From Actinopolymorpha sp. NPDC004070 (GTDB lineage Bacteria; Actinomycetota; Actinomycetes; Propionibacteriales; Actinopolymorphaceae): a DNA stretch of 64,000 nucleotides. The stretch spans positions 124,001 through 188,000 of the forward strand of contig NZ_JBEXMJ010000012.1 in NCBI RefSeq assembly GCF_040610475.1, in the 5' to 3' direction. The position numbers were made by a program, and so were the translations under genes. Shown here in pieces: positions 35,463-44,454 of this stretch. The notes beneath the pieces were generated by a model, which made no database searches, was not told the origin of the DNA, and worked only from the letters and a program-made list of their open reading frames with translations. The stretch's first letter is position 1, and every line of letters begins with the position of its first letter.

Positions 35463-38195
35463 CGGGCAGCCACTGCTCGAGGCCGCTGCCGTGGTGAAGG
35501 TCCAGCTGTCCTGGCTCATCGTGTTGCCCGCGACGTCCTTGGCGCCGGACACGGTAGCCGTGTAGGAGGTGCTGTTGCCCAGCGGTGCGCCGGGTGTGAA
35601 GGTGGCGGTGCGGGTCGTGGCGTTGTAGGACGTCGTTCCGGCCACGGTGGTGCCGTTCGCCTGGGCGAGGCCGATCCGCGCGGTCGAGTCCTGGACCGGC
35701 TCGCTGAAGGTGGCCGTCACAATCGTGCCGGTGGAGACGTTGGACGCACCCGCCGCCGGGGTGCGCGACGTGATCGTCGGCGGCGTGGTGTCCGAGGTCC
35801 CGGCACCACCGTCGTCGAAGACCACGTCCACCCAGTAGTTGGTCGAGCGGTATCCCTGGCTCGGGAACCCGCCGGCGCCGTAGCTGTAGAGACCGTTCGG
35901 GCCGTCGGCGTTGTCCGCGAGGGCGGTCAGTGGCCCGCGGGAGACAGCAGCGCCGAAGTAGCTGTCGGAGCTTGCGTAGTGGCCGTTCGGCGCGAAGTAG
36001 GAGGCCACGTAGGTGGTGTCGGCGGCGACGGTCACCGGGGTCGCGAAGTTGGCCTGCTGCCAACCCGAGGTTGACTCACCGGTGAAGGTAACCGACGCCA
36101 GCCTGGTCCCGGCGGAGGTCCACAGTGACCCCACGTGGGTGCCGGTGTTTCCCGAACCCTTGTAGAACCGGATGCCGGTGATCGACCCGGCCTTGGTCGT
36201 ACGGAACCTGACCCCGAGTTCGACTCCGCCGGTGTCGGAGTCCGACGCCACGGCCGGCACCGCTGAGCTCGGCCAGATGGTGCACGGGCAGGCGCCCGGA
36301 GGCGGTGATCCGTCGCCGACGGTCACGGTCCGCGCGGGACCTGGCGTTTCGGTCCGTGCACTGTCGTCGGTCGCCCGGGCCATCACCGCGAGGTTCGTGC
36401 TGGTGGCCGGGGTGAAGGTGTACGACCAGGAGCCGCGGCCGGTCGCCGGGTGCCACGACAGGCCGCCGTCGACGGACACCTCGACCCCAGCGACCACGCC
36501 CCCTCCGGTGTCGGTGGAGGTACCGCTGATGGTCAGCGGCTGACCGGCCGGAACGGTCGCGCCGGCCGCCGGCGAGCTGATCGTCGTAGTGGGCGGAGTC
36601 GTGTCGGTGGACGGGGTGGCCCCGACCAGTCCGGTCTGCAGGGTGGCCGGCTGGGCGCCCATGTCCGCGAAGAGGTTCACGGTCGCCTGCCTGACCGCGG
36701 TATCGGACGTGGTGCCCGAGACGTCACTCCAGTGGTTGTCGTCCAGACCCCACGACCACTGGATGCTTCCGGCCCCGAAGACCAGCGCGCCGCTGCGTGC
36801 GCGGTACAGCGAGAGATGGTGGGTGGCGGTGCCGGACGCGTACGTCGAGCCGTAGTCCTGCAGGTAGCTGGGGACGTTCTGGGTGTCGGTCGACAGATGA
36901 ATCAGACCGTCGGGCCGGAAGCCGTTGTCCGGGCTCTCGTCCCACTCGTAGCCGAGAATCCCGTGTCCCAGTGTGGCTGTCGCGGTGGAGGTGAGGCCGG
37001 CCACCTTGGTGTTGCGCCAGAAGCGCAGCTTGGCGTCGGCCCCACCGACGTGCATGTCGGTGGCGCAGCAGTTGACCATGAACATCGTGCCGCTGAGGCT
37101 GTTCTCCGGCCGGCCGCCGTCGGCAGGTGGGCTGAACCGCGGGTCACGCCAGGTGCCGGTCCACACAGTGGGATCGAGTGGGTCGATCGTCGCGTTGGCG
37201 TGGGTCTCCTTGTAGGTGACCAGCGTCCGGTAGTTGTTCTCGTACCGCGTCTTCCAGAAGATCTCGTTGCCGCTGAAGAACGCGAGATTCACCCCGGCGT
37301 CGCGGGCCGACTCGACGTTCGTGCGCTGCTGACCCGACCAGTACTCGTCGTGGCCCACCGACAGGAAGGCCTTGTGCTGCTTGAGTAACGAGCCGTAGCG
37401 GTCTGTGTCGACGCCGGTCTCGTAGCTTGTGTCGTACCCGTTGGCCTCGAGGAAGCGGACCATCGGGTACTCCGCGCTCCACACGAAGTCGTGGAAGGTG
37501 TCACCGCTGTTGGTGTCGAACGGGCGGTTGTAGCTGACCTTGTAGGCGCGACCGGCCGGGCTGCCGGCGTAGAGGCTGTTGCCTCCGTAGTCGTTGTACG
37601 CCTGCCAGGTGGTGTCGGAGGTCTGGACGTACAGGTCGGAGCGGCTGGCGTCGTCGCGTACCACGAACACGATGTGCCCGCGGGTCGTACCGGACTTCAG
37701 TTCGGCGAAGTAGATGCCGGACACCGCGGTCGACGGTACGGCCCAGGTCGCACTGGTCGACCAGTTGCCGCAGTCGATCAAACCGGTCGTGGTGTCCTTG
37801 TCGCAGGCGGGCTGGTCGGTCGGTGCGACGTTCGCGATCGAGGTGACCTTGCGGGCGCCCGCGCCGCCGTAGTAGCCCATCCGGTAGATGCTGAGCGTGT
37901 ACGTCAGCGTGGTGTCGACCTTGAAGCCGATGGTCGAACCGTGGTTCACGCTGATGTCGGTGGAGAAACCCTGCAGCGCCGGGCTGTCTGGGCTCGACAC
38001 GTCCCAGTCGGTGGAGCCGGCCTGGGTGTTCTCGCAGGCGACGGGATTGAGCACCGGCGGGTCGCAGGGCGCGGCGACCGCTCGCGGCGTCGACACGAAG
38101 AGCAGCGACGCCAGCCCGAGGCACAACGTGAGAAGTAGAGCCACCGCCCGGCGACGGTTGCCACCGAGCCCAGGTGTATGCGGTCGAACGCGCAC
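34983..38195 (-). CDS. Large secreted protein: dimethylformamidase-like domain, Ig-like domains and two DUF4082 modules
   Basis: 1070 residues from GTG at 38195, chosen because GGGGGAG lies just before it. A signal peptide (about residues 15-42) leads to an N,N-dimethylformamidase beta-subunit-like domain: YDTSYETGVD, then SVGHDEYWSGQQRTNVESARDAGVNLAFFSGNEIFWK. Next come an Ig-like domain, DUF4082 (ACPCTIWPSSAVP onward), a Big_5/Ig-like domain starting TPPTITSRTPAAG, and a second DUF4082 (CPCTIWADSATPG onward). The two DUF4082 modules are close duplicates. The protein is probably an extracellular enzyme or sugar-binding protein acting on a polymer; the substrate is unknown. Confidence 0.82.
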   Translation of the reverse strand: MRVRPHTPGLGGNRRRAVALLLTLCLGLASLLFVSTPRAVAAPCDPPVLNPVACENTQAGSTDWDVSSPDSPALQGFSTDISVNHGSTIGFKVDTTLTYTLSIYRMGYYGGAGARKVTSIANVAPTDQPACDKDTTTGLIDCGNWSTSATWAVPSTAVSGIYFAELKSGTTRGHIVFVVRDDASRSDLYVQTSDTTWQAYNDYGGNSLYAGSPAGRAYKVSYNRPFDTNSGDTFHDFVWSAEYPMVRFLEANGYDTSYETGVDTDRYGSLLKQHKAFLSVGHDEYWSGQQRTNVESARDAGVNLAFFSGNEIFWKTRYENNYRTLVTYKETHANATIDPLDPTVWTGTWRDPRFSPPADGGRPENSLSGTMFMVNCCATDMHVGGADAKLRFWRNTKVAGLTSTATATLGHGILGYEWDESPDNGFRPDGLIHLSTDTQNVPSYLQDYGSTYASGTATHHLSLYRARSGALVFGAGSIQWSWGLDDNHWSDVSGTTSDTAVRQATVNLFADMGAQPATLQTGLVGATPSTDTTPPTTTISSPAAGATVPAGQPLTISGTSTDTGGGVVAGVEVSVDGGLSWHPATGRGSWSYTFTPATSTNLAVMARATDDSARTETPGPARTVTVGDGSPPPGACPCTIWPSSAVPAVASDSDTGGVELGVRFRTTKAGSITGIRFYKGSGNTGTHVGSLWTSAGTRLASVTFTGESTSGWQQANFATPVTVAADTTYVASYFAPNGHYASSDSYFGAAVSRGPLTALADNADGPNGLYSYGAGGFPSQGYRSTNYWVDVVFDDGGAGTSDTTPPTITSRTPAAGASNVSTGTIVTATFSEPVQDSTARIGLAQANGTTVAGTTSYNATTRTATFTPGAPLGNSTSYTATVSGAKDVAGNTMSQDSWTFTTAAASSSGCPCTIWADSATPGTPADPDSGSIELGVKFRTSQTGFVRGVRFYKGPGNSGTHTGTLWSRTGTRLATATFTGESSSGWQQVNFASPVAVTANTTYVASYFTTAGHYSVDDNYFASATTRGPLTALKNGTDGSNGVYRYGAGGFPSTSYKSSNYWVDVVFSTN
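35817..36300 (-). repeat. Inner DUF4082 module (duplicate of 34983-35462)
   Basis: The earlier copy of the duplicated DUF4082 unit, separated from the last one by an Ig-like domain of about 100 residues. Confidence 0.75.
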
Positions 38196-38336
38196 GACGT
38201 CTCCCCCCGAGATGTCGAGATGATCACCGATCCAAGCACGGCGGGACGCAGCCGCGCTGGCAAATGGGAAAGCGTTGATCATCGGGGGACGCTTCGGCTG
38301 TCTGCCTCCGAACCCGGGCCGGATGTGCTCTGCGCT

Positions 38337-38804
38337 TCAGACCTCGACGGTCATGTCGAGTTCGTTTCCGAACTCGGGGTTGCCGCCCCGCACGAGCAGG
38401 TAGCTGTGGCGCAGGCCGGCGCGGTAGACGACCATCGGGCCGTACGGGTGCACGTCGTCGCGGCTCAGCCGCTTGTGCTGCGGCACGCGCGTGTTGAGCT
38501 CTCGAAGAGCCGCCAGGATCTCCTCCTCGTCCAGGTCCGCGCGTTCGGCATGCGCGTCGAAGTAGGCCGCCTCCGCCCGACCCACCTCGACGGTGGAGTC
38601 GAACACGGTGATCGCGACCGACGCCCGCTTGGCGATGTTGCGAGAGTGCCGGCTGTCGGGCGACGACACCCAGACCACCTGGTCTGCGTCGAGGGGTGCG
38701 AAGAAGACGGGGGAGACCCACGGGTTTCCGTCCTCGTCGGCCGTGCCGAGGACGAGGTAGCGGTTCGCCGCGAGGATGCGGTCGACGTCGGAGCGATCGA
38801 TCAT
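38337..38804 (-). CDS. Pyridoxamine 5'-phosphate oxidase-like flavin/F420-binding protein
   Basis: 155 residues. The opening DRILAANRYLVLGTADEDGNPWVSPVFFAPLDADQVVWVSSPDSRHSRNI is the split-barrel fold of the PPOX family (FMN or F420 binding). Family members reduce small molecules or bind cofactors without known substrates. It lies upstream of (and on the same strand as) the large secreted gene, but its nearest partner is the F420-type LLM gene 19 bases away. Confidence 0.82.
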   Translation of the reverse strand: MIDRSDVDRILAANRYLVLGTADEDGNPWVSPVFFAPLDADQVVWVSSPDSRHSRNIAKRASVAITVFDSTVEVGRAEAAYFDAHAERADLDEEEILAALRELNTRVPQHKRLSRDDVHPYGPMVVYRAGLRHSYLLVRGGNPEFGNELDMTVEV

Positions 38805-38823
38805 GTCGGCTGCCTACCGCGGC

Positions 38824-39642
38824 CTAACGTCCAGCCAGCTTGGCTACGACCGGAGCGAGCGTGTCGGCGAAGTCGGCGCCGAAGACGAAGTACGAGAAGC
38901 CGAACTCCTCCCGTCGACGCTGGATCTCCTCGGCGGCCGCCGAGGGATCGGCCGGAAGCGCGGCCAGGGAGTCCGCCGCGTGAAGCGCGGCAGTGTCGGT
39001 GTCGGGAGGCGCCATGAACGGTGCGACGCTGTCGCCGATCACCGCCACGTGCTGTGAGAGTTCGACGTCTCGACCGGGGCGGAATTCGCGTACCACTCGC
39101 TGAATTTCGGACCGAGCATCTCCTGGCATCAGCGCGAAGGTGACCGTGTCCGCGAGATCGGCCGCCAGCGCCAGGGCCTTCGGACCCCGTACTGCCATCA
39201 CCACCGGTGTGTGGAGGTCGGGGCCGTCGAGATCTCGCAGCGCCGTCACGGTGTCACGCACCTGGGCCAGCCGCTCGCCCGGCGGCACGACGGGCAGTTG
39301 GAGGTCTTCGATGCCAGGCCTGCCGATACCGATGCCCATCTCGAAGCGACCCTCGGTGAGCACCGACAGCGAGTGCGCTTCCCACGCGGTGCTCCAGGAC
39401 TGGCGCAGCGCTGAGGCGTACACCCAGGTGCCCACCCGCAGGTCGGCAAGGCAGGCGGCGACGGCCAGGGTGGGACCAGGCGCCGGCTGCCATCGTGGGA
39501 CGTCGGGCATCAGCAGTGTGGAGTAGCCGAGGTCGGCGATGCGGCGCACCCGGTCTCGCCACGTCGGCAGGTCGGATCTGAGCGGGGCGACCGCCCCGAA
39601 CCGGAACGGTCTGGTGCCGGCGCTTGCCGTCGAATCGGTCAT
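38824..39642 (-). CDS. LLM-class F420-dependent oxidoreductase (TIGR03621-like)
   Basis: 272 residues. It has the luciferase-like monooxygenase barrel: RFGAVAPL, then LGYSTLLMPDV, LRVGTWVYASALR and MGIGIGRPG. The TIGR03621 group is F420-linked in actinobacteria. The PPOX-like gene 19 bases downstream on the same strand may share the cofactor. The substrate is unknown. Confidence 0.87.
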   Translation of the reverse strand: MTDSTASAGTRPFRFGAVAPLRSDLPTWRDRVRRIADLGYSTLLMPDVPRWQPAPGPTLAVAACLADLRVGTWVYASALRQSWSTAWEAHSLSVLTEGRFEMGIGIGRPGIEDLQLPVVPPGERLAQVRDTVTALRDLDGPDLHTPVVMAVRGPKALALAADLADTVTFALMPGDARSEIQRVVREFRPGRDVELSQHVAVIGDSVAPFMAPPDTDTAALHAADSLAALPADPSAAAEEIQRRREEFGFSYFVFGADFADTLAPVVAKLAGR

Positions 39643-39747
39643 CGTTCCTGTCCTTGTTGGAGATAGTCAGTGGTACGCCAGTCAGACGGGCACCGCCGTC
39701 GAAACTCATCGGCGGCGTCGTCAGAGAAAACGGCCCCTGGCGGTCGG

Positions 39748-40332
39748 CTACCGCAGCCAGGTCACCTTGGCGAGGTCGGTGGTGAGCTCGACGTCGCGCC
39801 ACGCCCTCATGTCGTGGCTGCCCGGGCTGACTCGGGAGATGACGACGGGGGTCTGGTCGAGGTGCCGGTGCAGGTGCGTCGCGTCGTCCTGCGCGGGGCA
39901 GAACTCGTCCTTGATGTTCGATTTCTGTACGCAGACGATGACGACGGGAAGCCCGCCCTCGTGAGGGCCGTCCGTGGGGAAGAAGTAGACCGACCAGGAC
40001 GCGGCCGGCGCGATCGTCACGTCCGGAGACCCCGAGCCGTCGAAGGACCCCGAGTCGAACGAACCTGGGTCGTCGAACGACCCCGAGGTGGCTCCGTCGC
40101 TGCTGGTCTCGGGTTCGTAATCGCGGGCGAAGTCGTACCCGGGCGGAAGGATCGTGGGCAGGACCGGCCGGATGCCCTCGACCTGCCTGAGCTGTTCCTC
40201 GACAGCCCTGCGCTCGTGCAGGTCGGGTGGTGAGTCCTGGGGATTCGGCGCACTCACGATGCTGCTGACGCCGACGATCAGAGCGACCACACCGAAGATC
40301 ACCCATGGCGGTATCAGTCGAGGCGAGTCCAC
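39748..40332 (-). CDS. Hypothetical membrane-anchored protein with GSFD repeats
   Basis: 194 residues. One N-terminal membrane anchor (about residues 9-28, WVIFGVVALIVGVSSIVSA) is followed by a low-complexity region with the degenerate repeat GSFDDPGSFDSGSFDG (about residues 83-102). A C-terminal part has two strands resembling a small beta domain (ASWSVYFFPTDG, LPVVIVCVQ). A single cysteine pair (C133, C144) could bridge. No family recognised; probably outside the membrane. Confidence 0.5.
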   Translation of the reverse strand: MDSPRLIPPWVIFGVVALIVGVSSIVSAPNPQDSPPDLHERRAVEEQLRQVEGIRPVLPTILPPGYDFARDYEPETSSDGATSGSFDDPGSFDSGSFDGSGSPDVTIAPAASWSVYFFPTDGPHEGGLPVVIVCVQKSNIKDEFCPAQDDATHLHRHLDQTPVVISRVSPGSHDMRAWRDVELTTDLAKVTWLR

Positions 40333-40550
40333 AGCCGGATCCTGTCAGCCTTCCGCCCGTCCGGCCAGAGGTAGCCCGTGGGCTCCCCTCCCATGTGGCG
40401 GAGAGAGTGTGGCACAGATGATCACTGATCCGCGACGGCCCCGACGTCCGGAAACGTGTTTCGACTTTTCTCACCTGTTGGCTACCCAGACAGCCGGGTG
40501 GCGATCTAGGTTCTGAGGACTCGAGAAGACCTGACGATTGTGAGGTGCTC

Positions 40551-41618
40551 ATGTCGCTACGTCATGCGCTGGCAGCGTTGGCCGTGCTGCCGGTTGTCGC
40601 CGTACCGGTGACCGCACAGGCCGCCTCCGCGACGGGACCGGAGGTGTTGCCGCAGAAGACCCAATTCGACCTGCAGGCGCACCGCGGCGGTATCGGGATG
40701 ACCACCGAGGAGTCGCTGCAGGGGTTCGCCAAGGCTCTGCGGCTGGGGGTCACCACCTTGGAACTGGACGCGCACGTCACCAAGGACGAGAAGGTCGTCG
40801 TCAACCACGACCGGCAGATCAGTGCCCAGAAGTGCCGCGACACCGAGCCTGTCACGCCGGGCGATCCGATGTATCCGTACGTCGGCAAGTACATCAAGGA
40901 CCTGACGCTCGCTCAGATCAAGACGATGGACTGCGGATACCAGCAGCTGCCCGGGTTCCCTGAGCAGGAGGTGATCCACGGCTTCCGGATGGTCGAGCTC
41001 AAGGACGTGCTGAATCTCGTCAGGAGCTACAACGCCAACCAGGTGAAGCTGAACATCGAGACAAAGGTGGAGGCGGGCGCGCCGGAGCAGACCGCGCCAC
41101 GCGGGTTGTTCGTTCGCCGGGTGTACGAGGAAATCCACGCCTCCGGAATCGAGGACCAGGTGACCATCCAGTCGTTCGACTGGGGCGCACTGATGGAGAT
41201 GCATCGGCTCGCGCCGACGTATCCTCTGGTGGCGTTGACGAACTACGACTTCCTCCAGGTGGGCCAGCCCGGCGCCTCGCCGTGGCTCGGCGGGATCGAC
41301 GTCGACGACTACGACGGAGACTTCGTGAAGGCCGCCGACGCTGTCCCTGGCGTCACGGCGCTCTCTCCGGTGTACGGGTTCCCGCAGAACGGAACGATCA
41401 GCGACCCCGCGTTCCGCTTCTACGTCAGTGACGACATGGTGTCCGAGGCACACGCGCGTGGCCTGAAGGTCGTCCCGTGGACCTGCGACGACCCCGCCAC
41501 CGTCGAGGCCCTCATGGACATGGGCATCGACGGCATCATCACCAACTACCCGAACCACGTCCGACAGATCATGGCCGACCGCGGCATGCGACTGCCCAAG
41601 GCCTACCAACCCCGCTGA
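40551..41618 (+). CDS. Secreted glycerophosphodiester phosphodiesterase
   Basis: 355 residues from ATG at 40551; a GTG six bases earlier is possible. The signal peptide spans about residues 1-26. Catalytic residues of the GDPD family are present: H44-R45 in QAHRG, E71 and D73 in LELDAHVTKD, H86-D87 in VNHD, and a C-terminal VPWTCDDP with the usual W. The enzyme cleaves glycerophosphodiesters to glycerol 3-phosphate and an alcohol, here outside the cell, for phosphate or carbon supply. It stands alone. Confidence 0.9.
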   Translation: MSLRHALAALAVLPVVAVPVTAQAASATGPEVLPQKTQFDLQAHRGGIGMTTEESLQGFAKALRLGVTTLELDAHVTKDEKVVVNHDRQISAQKCRDTEPVTPGDPMYPYVGKYIKDLTLAQIKTMDCGYQQLPGFPEQEVIHGFRMVELKDVLNLVRSYNANQVKLNIETKVEAGAPEQTAPRGLFVRRVYEEIHASGIEDQVTIQSFDWGALMEMHRLAPTYPLVALTNYDFLQVGQPGASPWLGGIDVDDYDGDFVKAADAVPGVTALSPVYGFPQNGTISDPAFRFYVSDDMVSEAHARGLKVVPWTCDDPATVEALMDMGIDGIITNYPNHVRQIMADRGMRLPKAYQPR

Positions 41619-41626
41619 GCCGTGGG

Positions 41627-42415
41627 TCACAGCCCGGGCGGCGGGCGGTGCTCTCCCGGAGGGGGGCCTGCCTCTGGCCCGGGCCTCTCTCCGGGGGGAG
41701 GCGTTCGTTCGTAGCCCGATTCATCGGAACGCCTGACGGACTCGCGACGGCTCCTCTCCGCCCGCTCCTCCTGACTCCGGCGGTAGGCGTCCTCCAACAT
41801 CCGTTGTGCGATGGGACGGCCACCGAGACCGAAGGCCAGGGCGAGGCCGAGGGCGAGTGCTCCCATGGTCGCCGCGAACGCGATCTGCACGATCTGCTCG
41901 GCGATCCTCAGTTGCTGAAGGATCATGAAGCCCGCGATGACCATGATCAGTGCGGGAAGGACGGTCCCGGCGACCTTTCCGGTCGGGCTGTCGCCCATGG
42001 CCCGGTTGACCGCGGCGCCAACGAGGCCGGCGAGGATCGCCGCGACCACGAAGATGATGATCGCCGCGACGATGTTCGGCAGGTACGCGATGACCCGGTA
42101 CATGAACGCCGTGAGCGCCGCGATGTGGAGTACGCCCACCGCCACGAAGACGAAGATCAGGAAGACGATCCAGAAGACAATTCGGGCGATCAGATGCGCC
42201 GGACTGTCGCCGGCCACGGCGGACAGGTACCTGTGCGCATGGGAGTCGTGCAGGCGTCGATCGATTCCCACCTTCTCGAGGATCTTGCGTACGGCGGCCG
42301 CAACCAGTCTGGCCACGATGTAGCCGATGACGAGAAGGATCAGGAATCCGACGAGGTTGGGGAGAAATCCGATCACCCGGTCCAGAGCCGGGCGTAAACC
42401 TTCAGCCACGTACAT
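41627..42415 (-). CDS. MscS/TM-helix family membrane protein
   Basis: 262 residues. It starts with the conserved PLNLVGFLILLVIGYIVARLVAAAVRKILEKVGIDRRLHD-type segment of the TM_helix (PF05552) mechanosensitive-channel-like family and contains four or five membrane helices, with a repeated ALAFGLGGRPIAQRMLEDAYRR amphipathic helix near residue 195. The tail (about 215-262) is Pro-rich and disordered. The full MscS beta domain is absent, so it may be a modulator rather than a complete channel. Confidence 0.8.
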   Translation of the reverse strand: MYVAEGLRPALDRVIGFLPNLVGFLILLVIGYIVARLVAAAVRKILEKVGIDRRLHDSHAHRYLSAVAGDSPAHLIARIVFWIVFLIFVFVAVGVLHIAALTAFMYRVIAYLPNIVAAIIIFVVAAILAGLVGAAVNRAMGDSPTGKVAGTVLPALIMVIAGFMILQQLRIAEQIVQIAFAATMGALALGLALAFGLGGRPIAQRMLEDAYRRSQEERAERSRRESVRRSDESGYERTPPPGERPGPEAGPPPGEHRPPPGL

Positions 42416-42634
42416 GACAAACCCCCAAGCCGACGATGATGGGCCAACCGGCGTCGTGTCAGTTGCCGGCCGATGGACCGGAACCCAATTCGGAGGATCG
42501 CCGGCCTGACGCTCGGCCCGTTTGCAACATTTGCCCGACGAAATTGCGTAGCCAAGGGGCGGACGTCCTCGCCGGGAACGTCGTGGGTCACCGCGTCGGG
42601 TCCAGTGGGCAGGACGCGTGCGGCAGGTGAGCCC

Positions 42635-42663
42635 TTGACCCGGGGCGGAGGTGGGGCTACCTT
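42635..42663 (+). promoter_or_regulatory. Candidate promoter for the ArsR operon
   Basis: TTGACC (42635-42640) and TACCTT (42658-42663) are spaced by 17 bases, a good sigma-70 arrangement, just upstream of the palindrome and the ArsR start. Confidence 0.5.
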
Positions 42664-42668
42664 GCCCT

Positions 42669-42686
42669 TTAAACCACTAGGTTGAA
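42669..42686. promoter_or_regulatory. ArsR operator-like palindrome
   Basis: The AACC-ACTA-GGTT core within TTAAACCACTAGGTTGAA forms an inverted repeat directly after the -10 element, where bound repressor would block transcription start. Confidence 0.5.
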
Positions 42687-42696
42687 AGGAGCGGCG

Positions 42697-43047
42697 GTGC
42701 CGGCCGACACGCTGTCCAGGGTCTTCACGGCCCTGGCCGACCCGACCCGCCGCGACATGGTGGCCCGGCTCGCCGTAGGCGACGCCACCGTGAACCAGCT
42801 CGCCGAGCCGTACCAGATCAGCGTGCAGGCCGTGTACAAACATCTGCGCGTGCTGGAGCAGGCGGGCATGGTGCGCAGGTTGCGCGGCCCGCAGCCGCGG
42901 CCGGTGCACCTGGAGACCGAGGCGCTCGACCTGTTGGACGAATGGGTCGAGCGATACCGCCGGATGGCCGAGCAACGCTATCAGCGCCTGGACCGCGTGC
43001 TGGCCGAACTGACCGAGGCCGACGAACCCGAGGAGCACCAGGCATGA
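42697..43047 (+). CDS. ArsR-family winged-helix regulator
   Basis: 116 residues from GTG at 42697, with AAAGGAG upstream. The segment LSRVFTALADPTRRDMVARLAVGDATVNQLAEPYQISVQAVYKHLRVLEQAGMVRRLRGPQ is the ArsR winged helix; no metal-binding cysteines are present. It overlaps the SRPBCC gene by 4 bases. In actinobacteria this pairing is common, and the SRPBCC protein may bind a small ligand linked to the regulator. The palindrome upstream suggests autoregulation. Confidence 0.9.
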   Translation: MPADTLSRVFTALADPTRRDMVARLAVGDATVNQLAEPYQISVQAVYKHLRVLEQAGMVRRLRGPQPRPVHLETEALDLLDEWVERYRRMAEQRYQRLDRVLAELTEADEPEEHQA

Positions 43048-43514
43048 CCAGCATCGAGGCGGACCGCACGGTCCCCGTCATCCGGACAACGCGCGAGTTC
43101 CGGGCCACCCCTGCGCAACTGTTCCGGGCACACACCGACGCCGAGCTGTTCAGGCGGTGGATCGGTCCGGACACCATGAGCACCCGGATCGACTCGTGGG
43201 ACGCGCGGACCGGCGGCAGTTATCGGTACGTCTCCATTGCCGCCGACGGTGCGGAGTACGGATTCCGTGGCTGCTTCCACGACGTACGCCCCGACCGGAT
43301 CGTGCAGACCTTCACCTACGAGGGCGAGCCCGACGGGGTGGTCCTGCAGACCCTGTGGTTCGACGACCTCGGCAACGGCCGAAGCGGGCTGCGCACCCAG
43401 TCGCTGGTGGAGAGTTTCGAGGTACGCGACGCCTGGCTGAAGAGCGACATGGAGACCGGCGTGGAAGACGGCTACGCCAAACTCGAGAGGATGCTGTCCG
43501 ATGGCACTGTCTGA
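43044..43514 (+). CDS. SRPBCC domain protein (AHSA1-like)
   Basis: 156 residues from ATG at 43044. The start VIRTTREFRATPAQLFRAHTDAELFRRWIGPD, then the FHDVRPDRIVQTFTYEGEPDGV region match the Bet v 1/AHSA1 SRPBCC fold. These proteins hold hydrophobic ligands in a pocket. It overlaps the ArsR gene before it by 4 bases and the following DinB-like gene by 14 bases, so all three are translated from one message. Confidence 0.88.
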   Translation: MTSIEADRTVPVIRTTREFRATPAQLFRAHTDAELFRRWIGPDTMSTRIDSWDARTGGSYRYVSIAADGAEYGFRGCFHDVRPDRIVQTFTYEGEPDGVVLQTLWFDDLGNGRSGLRTQSLVESFEVRDAWLKSDMETGVEDGYAKLERMLSDGTV

Positions 43515-44079
43515 CCTGTCCCCGGCCGAACGGCACCGCCAGGTCGCCGGCGCATTCACCGATCGCGTCCGTGGTGCGAAGGACTGGGACGTCCCGGCGC
43601 CGGTCGACGGCTGGAACGCGCGGGACGTCGTACGTCACCTGGTCGAGTGGCTCCCACCGTTTCTTTCCGGCGGCACCGGCGTCGAGTTGCCCACGGGTCT
43701 CAGTGTTGACGAGGACCCGGTCGCGGCGTGGGAGGCACAGTGCGCCGCGGTGCAAGCGCTGCTTGACGACCCGGAGACCCCGCAACGAATGCTTGCCAAC
43801 CCGCACATCGGGGAAGTACCCCTGGATCGCGCGATCGACCAGTTCTACACCTCCGACGTGTTCATGCACACCTGGGACCTCGCCCGCGCCACCGGACAGG
43901 ACGACCGGCTCGAGCCCGAGTTCTGCGCGGCTCTGCTGAGCGGCATGGAGCCGATCGAGGACCTGCTGCGTTCCTCGGGCCAGTACGGCCCGGCCGTACC
44001 CGTTCCCGACGACGCGGACGCGCAGACCAGGATGCTCGGCTACATCGGACGCGACCCGTTCTGGACGACGCCGCGCTGA
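43501..44079 (+). CDS. DinB/maleylpyruvate isomerase-like protein (TIGR03086 type)
   Basis: 192 residues. The four-helix DinB/MDMPI fold is marked by DGWNARDVVRHLVEWLPPFL (first metal histidine) and TSDVFMHTWDLARATGQDD (second His-containing helix). TIGR03086 proteins are metal-dependent enzymes, often acting with bacillithiol or mycothiol; the exact reaction is unknown. It is the last gene of the ArsR-SRPBCC operon. Confidence 0.82.
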   Translation: MALSDLSPAERHRQVAGAFTDRVRGAKDWDVPAPVDGWNARDVVRHLVEWLPPFLSGGTGVELPTGLSVDEDPVAAWEAQCAAVQALLDDPETPQRMLANPHIGEVPLDRAIDQFYTSDVFMHTWDLARATGQDDRLEPEFCAALLSGMEPIEDLLRSSGQYGPAVPVPDDADAQTRMLGYIGRDPFWTTPR

Positions 44080-44134
44080 CGGAGGGCTGTGGTGACGTGC
44101 GCGTAGTGCCACCTGGGTCTTCCAGTCCGCGGGG

Positions 44135-44380
44135 ATGCAACGCCTCGTCACCGCGCTTCTTCCCCCAGCGGCGGAGACCACATCGGTTCAGTTGCACGCG
44201 GATCACGACGAGTGGTTTCGGCGTTTTGAGGCAGATCCGGATCGGCCGAGCGTGAACGACTTCTACCGAAGCCGATACGAGGGCGCCCAGGAAACTCCGG
44301 CCGACCACGGGGTGAAGACCGATGGGCTGACCCCGATGGAGGTCGCGCACGAGGTGGCCGCCGTCATCAACCTGGCGTGA
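44135..44380 (+). CDS. Hypothetical protein, possibly the C-terminal remnant of a P-loop kinase
   Basis: 81 codons. The end, HGVKTDGLTPMEVAHEVAAVINL, resembles the C-terminal helix of small P-loop kinases, where a DTxGLSPEEVA segment is usual, but the Walker A part is missing. The first part (MQRLVTALLPPAAETT) has no family signal and no ribosome site. Either a short unknown protein or a truncated kinase gene. Confidence 0.4.
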   Translation: MQRLVTALLPPAAETTSVQLHADHDEWFRRFEADPDRPSVNDFYRSRYEGAQETPADHGVKTDGLTPMEVAHEVAAVINLA

Positions 44381-44454
44381 GGTGGCCGGCCTCCACCCGG
44401 AGCACGCGCAGAAGCCCGGCGGCGTGGGCGTTCGCCGAGGGGCGAAGGCTCGGC

